A stretch of 64,000 nt of DNA from Blautia coccoides. Lineage in GTDB: Bacteria; Bacillota; Clostridia; Lachnospirales; Lachnospiraceae. The position numbers and the translations under genes were made by a program. Below the pieces are notes generated by a model. That model did not search any database and was not told where the DNA came from. It was given only the letters and a program-made list of their open reading frames with translations. The DNA lies in contig NZ_CP136422.1 in NCBI RefSeq assembly GCF_034355335.1, positions 3,692,501 through 3,756,500 on the forward strand, written 5' to 3'. Below, one piece after another: positions 8,928 to 17,992 of the stretch (the first letter of the stretch is position 1; each line of letters starts with the position of its first letter).

Positions 8928-10272
8928 ACATCTGTCTCCTTCTATGTGCTTTTCCCGCCTCTTTTTCCAGAAAAGCTGACACCAGGGAGGCGCCGTCCTC
9001 TTCCACGATTTTGACGGGAGTATTTAACTGTTCTTCCACCTGCTCTACGGTTACATCATCAAGAAATACATTCTCTCCGCTCCTCAAAAGATTACAGGGC
9101 AGAAGCAGGTATTCTCCAAGCGGTTTCCCATGGAGCTGTGCCATAATATCCTGTCCGGTCAAAAGTCCGGACACTGTGATCTTCTCTCCGAAGAAATGAT
9201 TTTCCACACAATATCCATGGATCTTCACATTGGGATAGAGTCCTTCGATCCAGTCCGCATATCTGCGGATGAACGGATACGCCAGACAACCGGTGGCAAA
9301 AGATACCTCCAGCTTCCTTCCATCTCCCAAAAGCCGGGCCATGGCCTCCTGCACTTCACCCTCCAGCAGCCGCAGCATTCCCACGCCATTTTCAAGCTGC
9401 AGGTAGCCGTCATAACTCTCCTCAGGGGGCAGCTCCTGTTCTGCCGTCAGATACCACTCATCACTTGCATGGATAAAATGTAAGCCATATTCTTCATATA
9501 ACCGTTTCTGCCATGTTTCAATCATGGAAATCACATTTTCGGCATCTTCTTTTCCAAATGACTCCAAAGGATACAATCCGTCCCTGTACTTACTAAGTCC
9601 CACAGGTACTACAGAAACACTTTTCAAATGGGGCAGGTATTTTGCCAGCTCCTCAATACTCCTCTCAAGCTCTCTGCCGTCATTCAGCCCTTTGCAGAGC
9701 ACGATCTGGCCGTTCATCTCGATTCCTGCCTCGTACAGTCTCTGCACCTTTGAAAATATATCCCCGGCAAAACGGTTGTGCAGCATTCTGCAGCGAAGCT
9801 CCGGATTGGTAGTGTGGAATGAAATATTGATAGGCTCCAGATGATAATGAATGATCCTGTCAATATCATGGTCACTCATATTGGTAAGTGTCACATAATT
9901 CCCCTGAAGAAAAGAAAGACGGGAATCATCATCTTTAAAATAGAGGGTTTCCCTCATACCCGGAGGCATCTGGTCAACGAAACAAAAAACGCACTTATTG
10001 CTGCAGGAACGGTATTCATCCATGAGACTGTTCTCAAATACGATCCCCAGGTCCTCCTGGTAATCCTTTTCAACCTCCAGCTCCCATTCCTCTCCATTTG
10101 CTTTTCGTACAAGAACCTCTATATACTCATCATTCACCAAATAGTGGTAGTCAAAGACATCCTCGATCTCCTGTCCATTGACAGACAGAAGCTCATCCCC
10201 TGCAGCCAGCTCCAGCTCCTCGGCAATACTCCCGGCTTCCACTTCCCGGATGATATGTCTGCATTTTTTCAC
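8890..10272 (-). CDS. DUF512 radical-SAM/PDZ protein
   Basis: Protein of unknown function, found next to der in many clostridia (460 residues). It has an N-terminal PDZ-like segment at about 8-65 ([21 protein letters not shown]). A radical-SAM-like cysteine triad CX3CX2C follows at Cys90, Cys94 and Cys97 ([11 protein letters not shown]). A central TIM-barrel-like part and the C-terminal DUF512 domain complete it. The cysteines probably hold a [4Fe-4S] cluster. The start ATG at 10272 follows GAGGAG. The 38-base overlap with der implies coupled translation. Family membership is clear; the reaction is not known to me. Confidence 0.88.
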   Translation of the reverse strand: MKKCRHIIREVEAGSIAEELELAAGDELLSVNGQEIEDVFDYHYLVNDEYIEVLVRKANGEEWELEVEKDYQEDLGIVFENSLMDEYRSCSNKCVFCFVDQMPPGMRETLYFKDDDSRLSFLQGNYVTLTNMSDHDIDRIIHYHLEPINISFHTTNPELRCRMLHNRFAGDIFSKVQRLYEAGIEMNGQIVLCKGLNDGRELERSIEELAKYLPHLKSVSVVPVGLSKYRDGLYPLESFGKEDAENVISMIETWQKRLYEEYGLHFIHASDEWYLTAEQELPPEESYDGYLQLENGVGMLRLLEGEVQEAMARLLGDGRKLEVSFATGCLAYPFIRRYADWIEGLYPNVKIHGYCVENHFFGEKITVSGLLTGQDIMAQLHGKPLGEYLLLPCNLLRSGENVFLDDVTVEQVEEQLNTPVKIVEEDGASLVSAFLEKEAGKAHRRRQMYEQTDSSNCWTT

Positions 10273-10356
10273 AATTTCTCCTCATTTCTAAACGGGTCTT
10301 TTTATGCCCGCTATTTATTATCATACCAATAAAGCATAAAAAAAGCAATAATTTCC

Positions 10357-10386
10357 TTGACGCTGCTCACTTTCAGATGTTATAAC
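10357..10386 (+). promoter_or_regulatory. Promoter of prs
   Basis: TTGACG (10357-10362), an 18-base spacer and TATAAC (10381-10386), about 40 bases before the prs start codon. Confidence 0.6.
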
Positions 10387-10430
10387 TTAATGTGTAATTA
10401 TATGTCAAAAAAACTCTAACGGAGGTCATT

Positions 10431-11597
10431 ATGGTCAATATCAGTTTACTGGAGAAGTCCATTCCGGTGGCTCCTATTAAAATAGCAGCCCTGGACAGCT
10501 GCAACGAGCTGGCCCAGCAGGTGGATTCCCATCTGGTACAATTCAGAAAGGAATTAGATTCTCACAATCAGTCCGGACTTAATTTCCGCGGTTATACAGC
10601 AGATACTTTTTTACTTGACTGCAATTGCCCGCGCTTCGGCTCAGGTGAAGCGAAGGGCATCATCAATGAATCCGTGCGCGGCACGGACCTCTTTATCATG
10701 GTGGATGTATGCAATCACAGCCTGACCTATAAAGTCAGCGGACATGTGAACCACATGTCCCCGGATGACCACTACCAGGATTTGAAAAGGATCATTGCCA
10801 CTGCTACCGGAAAAGCACATAGGATCAATGTTATCATGCCTTTTCTCTACGAAAGCCGCCAGCACAAGAGAAGCAAAAGAGAATCTCTGGACTGTGCTCT
10901 GGCTCTGCAGGAACTGGTGCAGATGGGTGTGTCCAATATCATCACCTTTGACGCCCATGATCCCCGGGTACAGAATTCCATCCCTCTTTCCGGGTTTGAC
11001 AATTTTATGCCCACTTATCAGTTCTTAAAGACACTGTGCGCATCCATTGAGGACTTCAGAATCGACAATGAACACCTGATGATCATCAGCCCGGATGAAG
11101 GCGCTATGCAGCGCGCTGTATATTTTTCCAATATTCTGGGTGTAGATATGGGAATGTTCTACAAACGCCGCGACTACTCCACCATCATAAACGGCAAAAA
11201 TCCCATTGTTGCCCATGAATTCTTAGGGGATTCCGTGGAAGGAAAAGACGTGATCGTCATAGATGACATGATCTCCTCAGGGGAAAGTATGCTGGATGTG
11301 GCGAAACAGTTAAAGGACCGTAAGGCCAGACGCGTCATTGTCTGCACCACTTTCGGACTCTTTACTGACGGTCTGGAAAAATTTGATGAATACTATGAAA
11401 AAGAGTATATCTACCGGGTCATCACCACGAACCTGAACTACAGGAATCCTGACCTTTTGAACCGTCCGTATTATCTGGAAGCAGATATGAGCAAATATCT
11501 GGCGAGTATCATGGACATCCTGAATCATGACCTTTCCGTAGAAAAGGTACGCTCAACAACTAAGAAGATCAATAAGCTTCTGAATCGTTTTTCTTAA
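10431..11597 (+). CDS. prs: Ribose-phosphate pyrophosphokinase (divergent clostridial type)
   Basis: Makes PRPP from ribose-5-phosphate and ATP for nucleotide, histidine and tryptophan synthesis (388 residues, about 70 longer than the classical enzyme). The N-terminal half carries the region corresponding to the ATP/flexible loop (MPFLYESRQHKRSKRESLDCAL) and FDAHDPRVQN. The PRPP-binding loop is VIVIDDMISSGES near 275-288, with SSGES where the classical enzyme has DTAGT. This long form is common in clostridia beside or instead of the short one. RBS is GGAGGT. Single gene ended by a strong terminator. Confidence 0.9.
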   Translation: MVNISLLEKSIPVAPIKIAALDSCNELAQQVDSHLVQFRKELDSHNQSGLNFRGYTADTFLLDCNCPRFGSGEAKGIINESVRGTDLFIMVDVCNHSLTYKVSGHVNHMSPDDHYQDLKRIIATATGKAHRINVIMPFLYESRQHKRSKRESLDCALALQELVQMGVSNIITFDAHDPRVQNSIPLSGFDNFMPTYQFLKTLCASIEDFRIDNEHLMIISPDEGAMQRAVYFSNILGVDMGMFYKRRDYSTIINGKNPIVAHEFLGDSVEGKDVIVIDDMISSGESMLDVAKQLKDRKARRVIVCTTFGLFTDGLEKFDEYYEKEYIYRVITTNLNYRNPDLLNRPYYLEADMSKYLASIMDILNHDLSVEKVRSTTKKINKLLNRFS

Positions 11598-11631
11598 ATC
11601 CGTATTCCGCTTCCTCTTTTGAGAAAGAAAA

Positions 11632-11672
11632 AGCTGTGCAAAATCCGCCAAAGGGTTTTGCACAGCTATTTT
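11632..11672 (+). terminator. Rho-independent terminator of prs
   Basis: A 12-bp stem, AGCTGTGCAAAA paired with TTTTGCACAGCT, is followed by ATTTTTAT. Confidence 0.88.
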
Positions 11673-11685
11673 TATCTGTAACAAA

Positions 11686-11731
11686 AAATCCTCCGCACAC
11701 AACGCATCAAAACGCCTGTACGGAGGTATTC
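11686..11731 (-). terminator. Terminator of the 3D-domain protein gene
   Basis: On the minus strand a stem of CCTCCG with CGGAGG (extended by G-U pairing) is followed by ATTTTTTG, three bases after the stop codon of the gene. Confidence 0.65.
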
Positions 11732-11733
11732 TT

Positions 11734-12966
11734 TTAATTCAGCCGATATACGTCTGCATATCCCACACCAAATGAAAGTGCCTGGTCATGTGTGTCATGA
11801 TAGATATCTACATTACCGTAAGGTACACCTCTGTCTTCTACCACATAGACGCTTCCGTTGATCAGAAGCTTTGTTCCAAAGGGAATACCGTTCATAGCCA
11901 CGGTTCTTCCCGCCTGGGGAACCGTACCGCTGGCTGTGTATCCCTGTCCATGGCAGAGGGCACAGTTGCAATACCCGGTCAGCCTGAATCTGCCCAGATA
12001 GGAACCCTGGGAATTATCTGAGGAGGTATTTTCCTGCTCTGTACTTTCCTGTGACCCCTCTGTATTGGAGGAAGTCTCTTCCTGTACTTCATCATAGCTC
12101 TGGGAGGATTCCTGTGAGGCACTCTGCTGTGCGGCCGCCTGCTGTGCTGCGGCTTCCTGCTCTGCCTTTCTTGCTGCTTCCTCCTGGGCTTTCTGCGCTG
12201 CCAGCGCTGCTGCCGCTTCTTCATCCTTCTGCTGTTTCATCAAACTGTCGATCACGGCTTCCTGAGAATTAACTTTCTCAAGCAGCTCCTTTGCCGCGCT
12301 CTGCTCACTGTCAATCTGTGAACTATATGTATCGATCTGCTTGGTTGTATTTCTCACCAGGTCGGAAACCTCCACCTGCTTGTCCATACTTTCCTGCTTC
12401 AGTTCTTCAAGCGCTTCCTGCTCTTTTTTAACACCGGCTTCTTTTTCTTCAATCTCCTGCTGCGTCTCTTTGTAGAGATCCAGCATCTTCCGGTCGTACT
12501 TTGTGAGCTGCATAATGTTCTCTGCCTTGTTCAGAAAATCAGTAAAGTCCTTTGCCTCTGTCAGCATAGTCATGTATGAATCATTGCCGTTCTCATACAT
12601 GTACTGAATACGAAGCTTCATGCTCTCATACTGCTCTTCCCTGCGGGCCTTGGCATCATTCAGTTCCTCTTCGATCTGTTGTAACTCTGCCTGCTTAGCA
12701 TCTGACTTTTCCTGTAAATCTGAGAGGTTCTTACTCAGGTCCGTAAGCTGCTGGTTTAACTCCGTAAGATATGCCTCCAGATCACCTTTTTTGGCTTCCA
12801 GAGAGCTGATCTTATCCTGTGAGGCGTTCAAATTACTCTGTGTCTCAGTTTTCTGCTGTTCCGCTTCTGTGATCTTTTTCTGCGTTGCAGAAGCGTATAC
12901 CGGAGTTATGGTAAGACTTGCAATCAGGAATGTCAAAAATAAGCTTGTACATTTTTTATTTCTCAT
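11734..12966 (-). CDS. Secreted coiled-coil cell-wall protein with C-terminal 3D domain
   Basis: Exported cell-wall protein, probably a peptidoglycan-active enzyme or its partner (410 residues). The signal peptide is about residues 1-26, ending near VYASA. A long PcsB-like coiled coil spans about 30-250. An Ala/Gln/Glu- and Ser-rich linker covers about 250-320. A 3D domain ends the protein (FRLTGYCNCALC, TASGTVPQAGRTVA, VYVVEDRG, DIYHDTH), with the three conserved aspartates. The 3D fold is shared with lytic transglycosylase MltA and Rpf/YabE proteins. The CNCALC cysteines are typical of clostridial members. Monocistronic. Confidence 0.87.
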   Translation of the reverse strand: MRNKKCTSLFLTFLIASLTITPVYASATQKKITEAEQQKTETQSNLNASQDKISSLEAKKGDLEAYLTELNQQLTDLSKNLSDLQEKSDAKQAELQQIEEELNDAKARREEQYESMKLRIQYMYENGNDSYMTMLTEAKDFTDFLNKAENIMQLTKYDRKMLDLYKETQQEIEEKEAGVKKEQEALEELKQESMDKQVEVSDLVRNTTKQIDTYSSQIDSEQSAAKELLEKVNSQEAVIDSLMKQQKDEEAAAALAAQKAQEEAARKAEQEAAAQQAAAQQSASQESSQSYDEVQEETSSNTEGSQESTEQENTSSDNSQGSYLGRFRLTGYCNCALCHGQGYTASGTVPQAGRTVAMNGIPFGTKLLINGSVYVVEDRGVPYGNVDIYHDTHDQALSFGVGYADVYRLN

Positions 12967-13095
12967 ATTCTAAGCTCCTTTTTTATTACGAGCCTAATTA
13001 TAACACATCGATTACTAAATGCAAAGCTTTTTTACATTTTTTGTAACAACTATGTAATATTCACAAAAAAACTACCATGAATTTTATGCATTAAG

Positions 13096-13977
13096 TCAAT
13101 TGAATTCGCGTAATCCGAGGAAAGCTCCCAGGTTTCCCCTTTTTCCCTTACTGGCCCTGTGGGAGAACAAAAACTGAGGATTACAGCAGGTACAGATTCC
13201 CGGATATGAAATATGCTCAGCAAGGATGCCTGCCTCCGCAAATATCAGTGCATTGGCTGCCCAGAGATCCAGAAGATACTTGCCATGGCCTTTCTCTTTC
13301 AGGATTTTCCCATGCTCTGAAGCCGGAAATGCCCTCATAAACTGTTCTGCCACGTCCTCGCTGACCTCATAGCATTCCTGGCAGATAGAAGGCCCTATGG
13401 CCGCCAGAATATCCTTTGGTCTGCATCCGTATTCCCTCTGCATTGTCTCTACAGTAACCTTTCCTATCCTGCCCACAGTTCCTTTCCAACCGGAATGAGA
13501 CAGGCCGATGACCCGCTTTTCAGGGTCCACAAAATATAAGGGAACGCAGTCCGCATAAAATGTGGCCAGCACCAGGCCCGGCACATCGGTCACAAGTCCG
13601 TCAACGTCTGTATAATCCCTTGGGACTACAATTCCTTTTCCACGGTCAGTCTCAGTGACTACACGCACGTTTGTGGTATGTGTCTGGTCAGAACAGACGA
13701 TCTGTTCCGGAAAAAAGCCCACAGCCCCGGCAAACCTTCTGTAGTTTTCCCTCACATTCTCCTCAAGATCACCTCTGGAAAAGCTCAGATTCATGGACAT
13801 GCAGTCCCCCCGGCTCACTCCGCCAAGTCTGGTGGAAAATCCGTGTATGATACCTGGGATCTGTTCAAAAACCGGGTACGTCAGGTAAGGGACACCGCTG
13901 GCTTCGCGGACATTCATGCGGCTTTTTGTACCGGTCTTCCATTTGATCTCTATATTTTCGCCTGTATCCGTTTTCAT
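13096..13977 (-). CDS. pgeF: Peptidoglycan editing factor / purine nucleoside phosphorylase-like laccase-domain protein
   Basis: Member of the YfiH/PgeF family (293 residues; formerly called polyphenol oxidase or multicopper laccase domain). It shows the family's metal ligands: the His in HSGWKGT, the Cys in FYADCVPLYFVD, the late CNPQFLFSHR and the motif DGLVTD. Members act as purine nucleoside phosphorylases or remove wrong amino acids from muropeptide precursors. Start ATG at 13977 behind GGGAGAGAGG. The gene follows yraN in an operon that starts at lepB or rplS. Confidence 0.9.
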   Translation of the reverse strand: MKTDTGENIEIKWKTGTKSRMNVREASGVPYLTYPVFEQIPGIIHGFSTRLGGVSRGDCMSMNLSFSRGDLEENVRENYRRFAGAVGFFPEQIVCSDQTHTTNVRVVTETDRGKGIVVPRDYTDVDGLVTDVPGLVLATFYADCVPLYFVDPEKRVIGLSHSGWKGTVGRIGKVTVETMQREYGCRPKDILAAIGPSICQECYEVSEDVAEQFMRAFPASEHGKILKEKGHGKYLLDLWAANALIFAEAGILAEHISYPGICTCCNPQFLFSHRASKGKRGNLGAFLGLREFN

Positions 13978-14009
13978 TTCCCCTCTCTCCCTTCTTTAAT
14001 ATATATGTT

Positions 14010-14369
14010 CTATGTATGATAAGAAAACGCGTCCTTGATAAGTGCCGTGTCATCCGGTGTGATCCCCACCACATCAAATCTGCAGGGCGTATCCTCTGAC
14101 ATTCCTCTTTTCATAAGATAAAACAGCGCCGTCTGACATATCCGGCGCTGTTTTCTGTTATCCACTGCAAGAAACGGACCGCCGCAGTCAGAATTTTCCC
14201 TGAATTTCACTTCAACAAAACAAAGGTACTCCTGATCCATAGCGATCAGATCTATCTCCCCTTTCCGGCATCGAAAATTTTTCTCCAGGATCCGGTATCC
14301 CTGCTGCTCCAGAAACAAAGCCGCCTTCTCTTCATACCGGGTCCCGGTTTCTCTTGTGGAATTTTTCAT
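14010..14369 (-). CDS. YraN family endonuclease-like protein (UPF0102)
   Basis: Small protein of the restriction-endonuclease-like fold (119 residues, normal size). The family pattern is present: GTRYEEKAALFLEQQGYRILEKNFRCRKGEIDLIAMD, then FVEVKFR. These contain the E...D...ExK nuclease-like core. Biological role not settled. It lies 12 bases after rnhB, as in many Firmicutes. Confidence 0.92.
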   Translation of the reverse strand: MKNSTRETGTRYEEKAALFLEQQGYRILEKNFRCRKGEIDLIAMDQEYLCFVEVKFRENSDCGGPFLAVDNRKQRRICQTALFYLMKRGMSEDTPCRFDVVGITPDDTALIKDAFSYHT

Positions 14370-14381
14370 ATGCTGTCATCC

Positions 14382-15140
14382 TCAGTCTACGAAATTCTTG
14401 ATAAAAGTAGCTCGGTGGATGGGAGACGGGCCGTATTTCCTAATGGCTTCTATATGAGACGCAGCCCCATATCCCTTGTGGGAGGCAAACCCGTATTCCG
14501 GCATCACTTTATCATACTCTTTCATGAGCCTGTCCCTGGTCACCTTGGCTACAATGCTGGCAGCCGCAATAGAAATGCTCTTGGCATCCCCCTTTATAAT
14601 AGGAACCTGGGGAATATCCATCCGGGGTATGGTCACCGCGTCGTTCAAAAGGATCTGAGGGCGGACCGTGAGTTTGGAAACCGCCTCCCGCATAGCTTCA
14701 TATGTAGCCTGCAGAATATTGATCTCATCAATTCTGGCAGGTCCTGCATAGCCCACACCCACGCTGACTGCGTTTTCCATGATCACTTCATACAGCTCTT
14801 CCCGCTTTTTCTCTGAGAGCTGCTTGGAATCATTTAAATAGAGGAGACTGCAGTCCTTTGGAAGGATTACGGCTCCCGCAACCACGGGGCCGGCAAGAGG
14901 GCCTCTCCCGGCTTCATCAATTCCGCAGACATAGCCCAAATGCTCATACTGATACTCATAGGCTTTCATCTTCTCTATACGTGCCCGCTCCGTCTCCAGC
15001 CTTTCCCGGCGCTTTTCGACCTTTTCGATCAGAGCCCGTACGCCTTTCCGCTCATCTTCCAGATAAACACGGCAAAGAGCATCCAGCTCTGTCTCTGCCG
15101 CATTCTGAAACTCTGCACGGATTTCCTGAATACTTTTCAT
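14382..15140 (-). CDS. rnhB: Ribonuclease HII
   Basis: Cuts RNA in RNA-DNA hybrids and at single misincorporated ribonucleotides (252 residues with the chosen start). The catalytic signature CGIDEAGRGPLAGPVVAGAVIL, with Asp and Glu, begins at about residue 71. LNDSKQLSEKKRE, ILLNDAV and the later VAKVTRDRLM with SHKGYG also match. The frame is open further upstream (GTG at 15164, ATG at 15152). The ATG at 15140 is preferred because AAGGATGAG precedes it at seven bases. The N-terminal helical extension before the catalytic domain is common in clostridia. Confidence 0.94.
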   Translation of the reverse strand: MKSIQEIRAEFQNAAETELDALCRVYLEDERKGVRALIEKVEKRRERLETERARIEKMKAYEYQYEHLGYVCGIDEAGRGPLAGPVVAGAVILPKDCSLLYLNDSKQLSEKKREELYEVIMENAVSVGVGYAGPARIDEINILQATYEAMREAVSKLTVRPQILLNDAVTIPRMDIPQVPIIKGDAKSISIAAASIVAKVTRDRLMKEYDKVMPEYGFASHKGYGAASHIEAIRKYGPSPIHRATFIKNFVD

Positions 15141-15245
15141 CTTTTGTCTCATCCTTTGCTTCACACTTACCGTTCAGCATCTCACAGATGCCTCTCACAT
15201 CACAAGAAGTGCTGAACTGCCGTGCAGTATATTCTACTGCGGGTT

Positions 15246-16085
15246 TCAAACCTGTTCCAGCGTAATTCTGCCGATTTTTCCGTTTCGGAACTCCTCCAGC
15301 AGAATATTGGACGCCTTTCCATAGTCAAGTTCGCTGCCCTTCTGCAGACAATTTCTGTTTACAGCAATAGCCTCCAGCATTTTTACACGGTCATCGGATT
15401 CCTCCACATCATAGCGCTCCTTTAAGATACCTTCATAATATTTATGGAGATATCCCAACAGCTCCAGGGAGAGTTCCTCCAGGTTCAGGATCTCATCCTT
15501 TATAGAGCCAACCATGGCTAGCTTCGCGCCTACGCTCTGGTCCTCAAATTTTGGCCAGAGAATCCCCGGTGTGTCGAGAAGCTCCACATTTTTGTTGATG
15601 CGGATCCACTGTTTTCCTTTTGTCACACCCGGCTTATTTCCCGTTTTGGTACAGGCTTTTCCTGCAAAAGAGTTGATAAATGTGGATTTTCCCACATTGG
15701 GGATACCCACCACCATGGCTCTGATGGGACGGTTTTTAATTCCTCTTCGCTTGTCTCTCTCGATTTTTTCCTTACAGGCTTCCATGATAACAGGAAGTAC
15801 CTGGCGGATGCCTGCTCCGCTCTTGGAATTTGCCTTTACCACACAGAATCCTTTGTCCATAAAATACTGTGTCCACTTTTCATTCTGCCTCTCATCCGCC
15901 AGATCCGATTTATTCAGCAGGATCAGCCGGGCTTTGTTTTTGCCCAGCTCATCAATGTCAGGATTTCTGCTGGAGACAGGGATTCTGGCATCCACCACCT
16001 CAATGATCAGATCGATCAGCTTTATATTCTCCTGCATCATACGTTTTGCTTTCGTCATATGTCCAGGATACCATTGATAATTCAT
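15246..16085 (-). CDS. rbgA: Ribosome biogenesis GTPase RbgA (YlqF)
   Basis: Circularly permuted GTPase needed for late 50S assembly (279 residues). G motifs appear in permuted order: LNKSDLAD (G4) near 60, then GIPNVGKSTFIN (G1) near 125, then DTPG (G3). The ANTAR-like C-terminal domain begins near residue 200. An upstream ATG at 16145 is in frame, but the start MNYQWYPGHM at 16085 has GAGAGGA upstream and matches the family N-terminus exactly. The ORF begins 20 bases after the lepB stop. Confidence 0.95.
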   Translation of the reverse strand: MNYQWYPGHMTKAKRMMQENIKLIDLIIEVVDARIPVSSRNPDIDELGKNKARLILLNKSDLADERQNEKWTQYFMDKGFCVVKANSKSGAGIRQVLPVIMEACKEKIERDKRRGIKNRPIRAMVVGIPNVGKSTFINSFAGKACTKTGNKPGVTKGKQWIRINKNVELLDTPGILWPKFEDQSVGAKLAMVGSIKDEILNLEELSLELLGYLHKYYEGILKERYDVEESDDRVKMLEAIAVNRNCLQKGSELDYGKASNILLEEFRNGKIGRITLEQV

Positions 16086-16104
16086 ATTTGTTCCTCTCTG
16101 TCTG

Positions 16105-16677
16105 TCAGCTCTTGATAAAACCAAATTTTCCAAAGGGGAAAACACGCAGCCATATTTTGCCCACTATATATTTCTGTTTTACATTTTCCACCTCTGCAAA
16201 ACGGCTGTCTTCGCTGTTGTTCCGGTTGTCGCCAAGTACAAAATATTCATTTTTCCCCAGTGTGATCTGCGTCTCTGCCAAACCCGGATTACTGATCTTG
16301 GGGAAATCTTTCTTTTCCATATAGGTCTCCCCATTGATCAGGATCAGCCCGTCTTTGATCTGCACCGTTTCCCCCGGCAGGCCGATGACCCGCTTTACAT
16401 GCATACTGGAGTGCTCCTTGGCATCCTTCTTAAAGGCGATGATATCACCTCTCTTGGGTTCTCCCAGCTTGTACGACACTTTATTGATCAATACCTTGTC
16501 CCCTGTAGCCAGAGTAGGCTCCATACCGCCCTCCTGCATGACAATGGTCTGGCAGAAGAAAATGGACACCACTGCAGCCAATACAAGGACAACTGCTATC
16601 TCGAATGCCCATAAAAGCAGCGGACGCATCCTGCCGTCTTTGGAAAACTCCGGTCCTTTACTTTCTTTTTTCTTCAT
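16105..16677 (-). CDS. lepB: Signal peptidase I
   Basis: Membrane serine protease that removes signal peptides from exported proteins (190 residues). Single N-terminal membrane anchor at about 17-42. The catalytic Ser is in MQEGGMEPTL; in this protein the usual Ser of the SMxPT box is replaced by Gly-Met. The Lys is in the downstream box MHVKRVIGLPGE, and the GDNRNNSEDSR box is near 150. The SM-to-GM reading deserves checking: the box reads QEGGMEPT where S(S/G)SMxPT is usual, so this copy may be inactive or use another residue. It lies between rplS and rbgA, the conserved order. Confidence 0.88.
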   Translation of the reverse strand: MKKKESKGPEFSKDGRMRPLLLWAFEIAVVLVLAAVVSIFFCQTIVMQEGGMEPTLATGDKVLINKVSYKLGEPKRGDIIAFKKDAKEHSSMHVKRVIGLPGETVQIKDGLILINGETYMEKKDFPKISNPGLAETQITLGKNEYFVLGDNRNNSEDSRFAEVENVKQKYIVGKIWLRVFPFGKFGFIKS

Positions 16678-16700
16678 GGCAGCATCCTCTTATCCATTTA

Positions 16701-16740
16701 GAAACAGGGACATATACATAAGTATGTGTCCCTGTTTCTA
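16701..16740 (-). terminator. Hairpin terminator or attenuator between rplS and lepB
   Basis: A 14-bp near-perfect stem (GAAACAGGGACATA with TATGTGTCCCTGTTTC) lies 12 bases after rplS. On the minus strand the tail is TAAATGG, with little T-tract. It may lower expression of lepB and later genes relative to rplS. Confidence 0.55.
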
Positions 16741-16751
16741 TACATTATTAA

Positions 16752-17099
16752 TTATTTTACTAATTCTTTTACCTTAGCTGCTTTACCAACGCGCTGTCTT
16801 AAGTAGTTCAGTTTCGCACGTCTTACTTTACCGCGTCTGATAACTTCCACTCTTTCTACATTCGGGGAATGCAGAGGCCATGTCTTCTCAACGCCGATTC
16901 CGTTGGAATTCTTTCTTACAGTGAAGGTCTCGCGATTACTTCCGCCCTGTTTTTTCAGCACAACGCCTTCAAAAATCTGGATTCTCTCGCGGTTACCCTC
17001 TTTGATCTTACCGTGTACTCTTACGGTATCTCCCACATTGAACTGCGGAACTTCTGCTTTCATCTGAGCAGCTTCGATGTTTTTAATAATTTCGTTCAT
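16752..17099 (-). CDS. rplS: 50S ribosomal protein L19
   Basis: Ribosomal protein at the 30S/50S interface (115 residues, normal length). Family sequence [32 protein letters not shown] and the C-terminal RRAKLNYLR are clear. The true start at 17099 has AAGGAG upstream; a longer frame to 17294 is not coding because promoter and leader lie there. In many Firmicutes rplS follows trmD directly. Here trmD is 35 kb away and rplS has its own promoter. Confidence 0.98.
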   Translation of the reverse strand: MNEIIKNIEAAQMKAEVPQFNVGDTVRVHGKIKEGNRERIQIFEGVVLKKQGGSNRETFTVRKNSNGIGVEKTWPLHSPNVERVEVIRRGKVRRAKLNYLRQRVGKAAKVKELVK

Positions 17100-17175
17100 G
17101 ATTTTTCTCCTTATACTCTGGATGTTCTTAATGCAGTAAGCAACAGAGGACCATCTCTTTTTTACAACGAGTATA

Positions 17176-17204
17176 ATTATACTATGAACGGCTGGAGATT
17201 GCAA
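17176..17204 (-). promoter_or_regulatory. Promoter of rplS
   Basis: On the minus strand: TTGCAA (17204-17199), a 17-base spacer and a perfect TATAAT (17181-17176), giving a leader of about 70 bases. A separate strong promoter fits the separation of rplS from the trmD operon. Confidence 0.75.
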
Positions 17205-17354
17205 GCAGTTTTTTCTATTATATTCTGTAATCGATAACAGTTCGTTACTCTTCACAGTCACTGTCCCGGGAGGTGTTTTTATAGACCTGCGCATGAAATT
17301 ACCGAGACAGCCGCCGTCCTGCCGGGTGTCTTTATGCCTGCCTGTAATTTCCTC

Positions 17355-17915
17355 TTACCTTCCGTTTTCCACAGCTTTTTTAGTAAAAAAGTGAAAGAAA
17401 ATGCTGAAGCAGAGATATCCCAAAGCTGTTCCCAACGCATTCGTGATCACATCATCTGTCTGGGCATATCCCCTTTTTGTGATAAACTGGATACACTCAA
17501 TGAAGAGGCTGAGTATACAGCCCGCTCCGAAAGTGCGCCCAAATCGCCTCATTTTCACAGACACTGCCGGCAGCAACACTCCAAACGGTATAAACAGCAG
17601 AACATTTTCAAGGACAAACGCATCCCCCCGTGGGCCGCTGCCCAGTGTACTAAGGGGAATCCAGTCAATTCCACCCCTGCTTCCCGGCTCTCTTGACAAG
17701 AAGGTAATAAACAGCAGCATACTAAGGTAACCTGCCATGGCAGCGGTTCCCAGGCAGCCTTTGATCCGCTTTCCATTCTCTCCCCGTACTTTTACTGCCA
17801 AAGCAGAAAAAATCCCAACCGCCAGAAATGCAGCAAGCCCGGCAAAAAAATATTTCCCCACATCTGCCACATCCTGTATCACACAGCGAATCAACTGTTC
17901 TGCATACTGTCCCAA
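17355..17915 (-). CDS. VanZ-like membrane protein
   Basis: Small polytopic membrane protein of the VanZ family (186 residues) with about five hydrophobic segments. The family patterns FITFLSR, IDWIPL...VLENVLLFIPFGVLLP and SLFIECIQFIT...DDVITNALGTALGY are present. VanZ homologues occur with glycopeptide resistance genes but mostly stand alone near surface-polymer genes, as here; the role is unknown. No van genes are nearby. First gene on the right of rplS, so it marks the left edge of the polysaccharide island. Confidence 0.85.
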   Translation of the reverse strand: MGQYAEQLIRCVIQDVADVGKYFFAGLAAFLAVGIFSALAVKVRGENGKRIKGCLGTAAMAGYLSMLLFITFLSREPGSRGGIDWIPLSTLGSGPRGDAFVLENVLLFIPFGVLLPAVSVKMRRFGRTFGAGCILSLFIECIQFITKRGYAQTDDVITNALGTALGYLCFSIFFHFFTKKAVENGR

Positions 17916-17992
17916 TTTTAGGTACTCCTATTCTGTCAGTGTCTCACCAAAGCGTCCTTTTTCTGCAGTTTTCAGAATGTGTTTCCCTTCCG

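Noticed and set aside
17100-17294. N-terminal extension of rplS
   Set aside because: The open frame includes the promoter and leader; the normal L19 start with RBS is at 17099.
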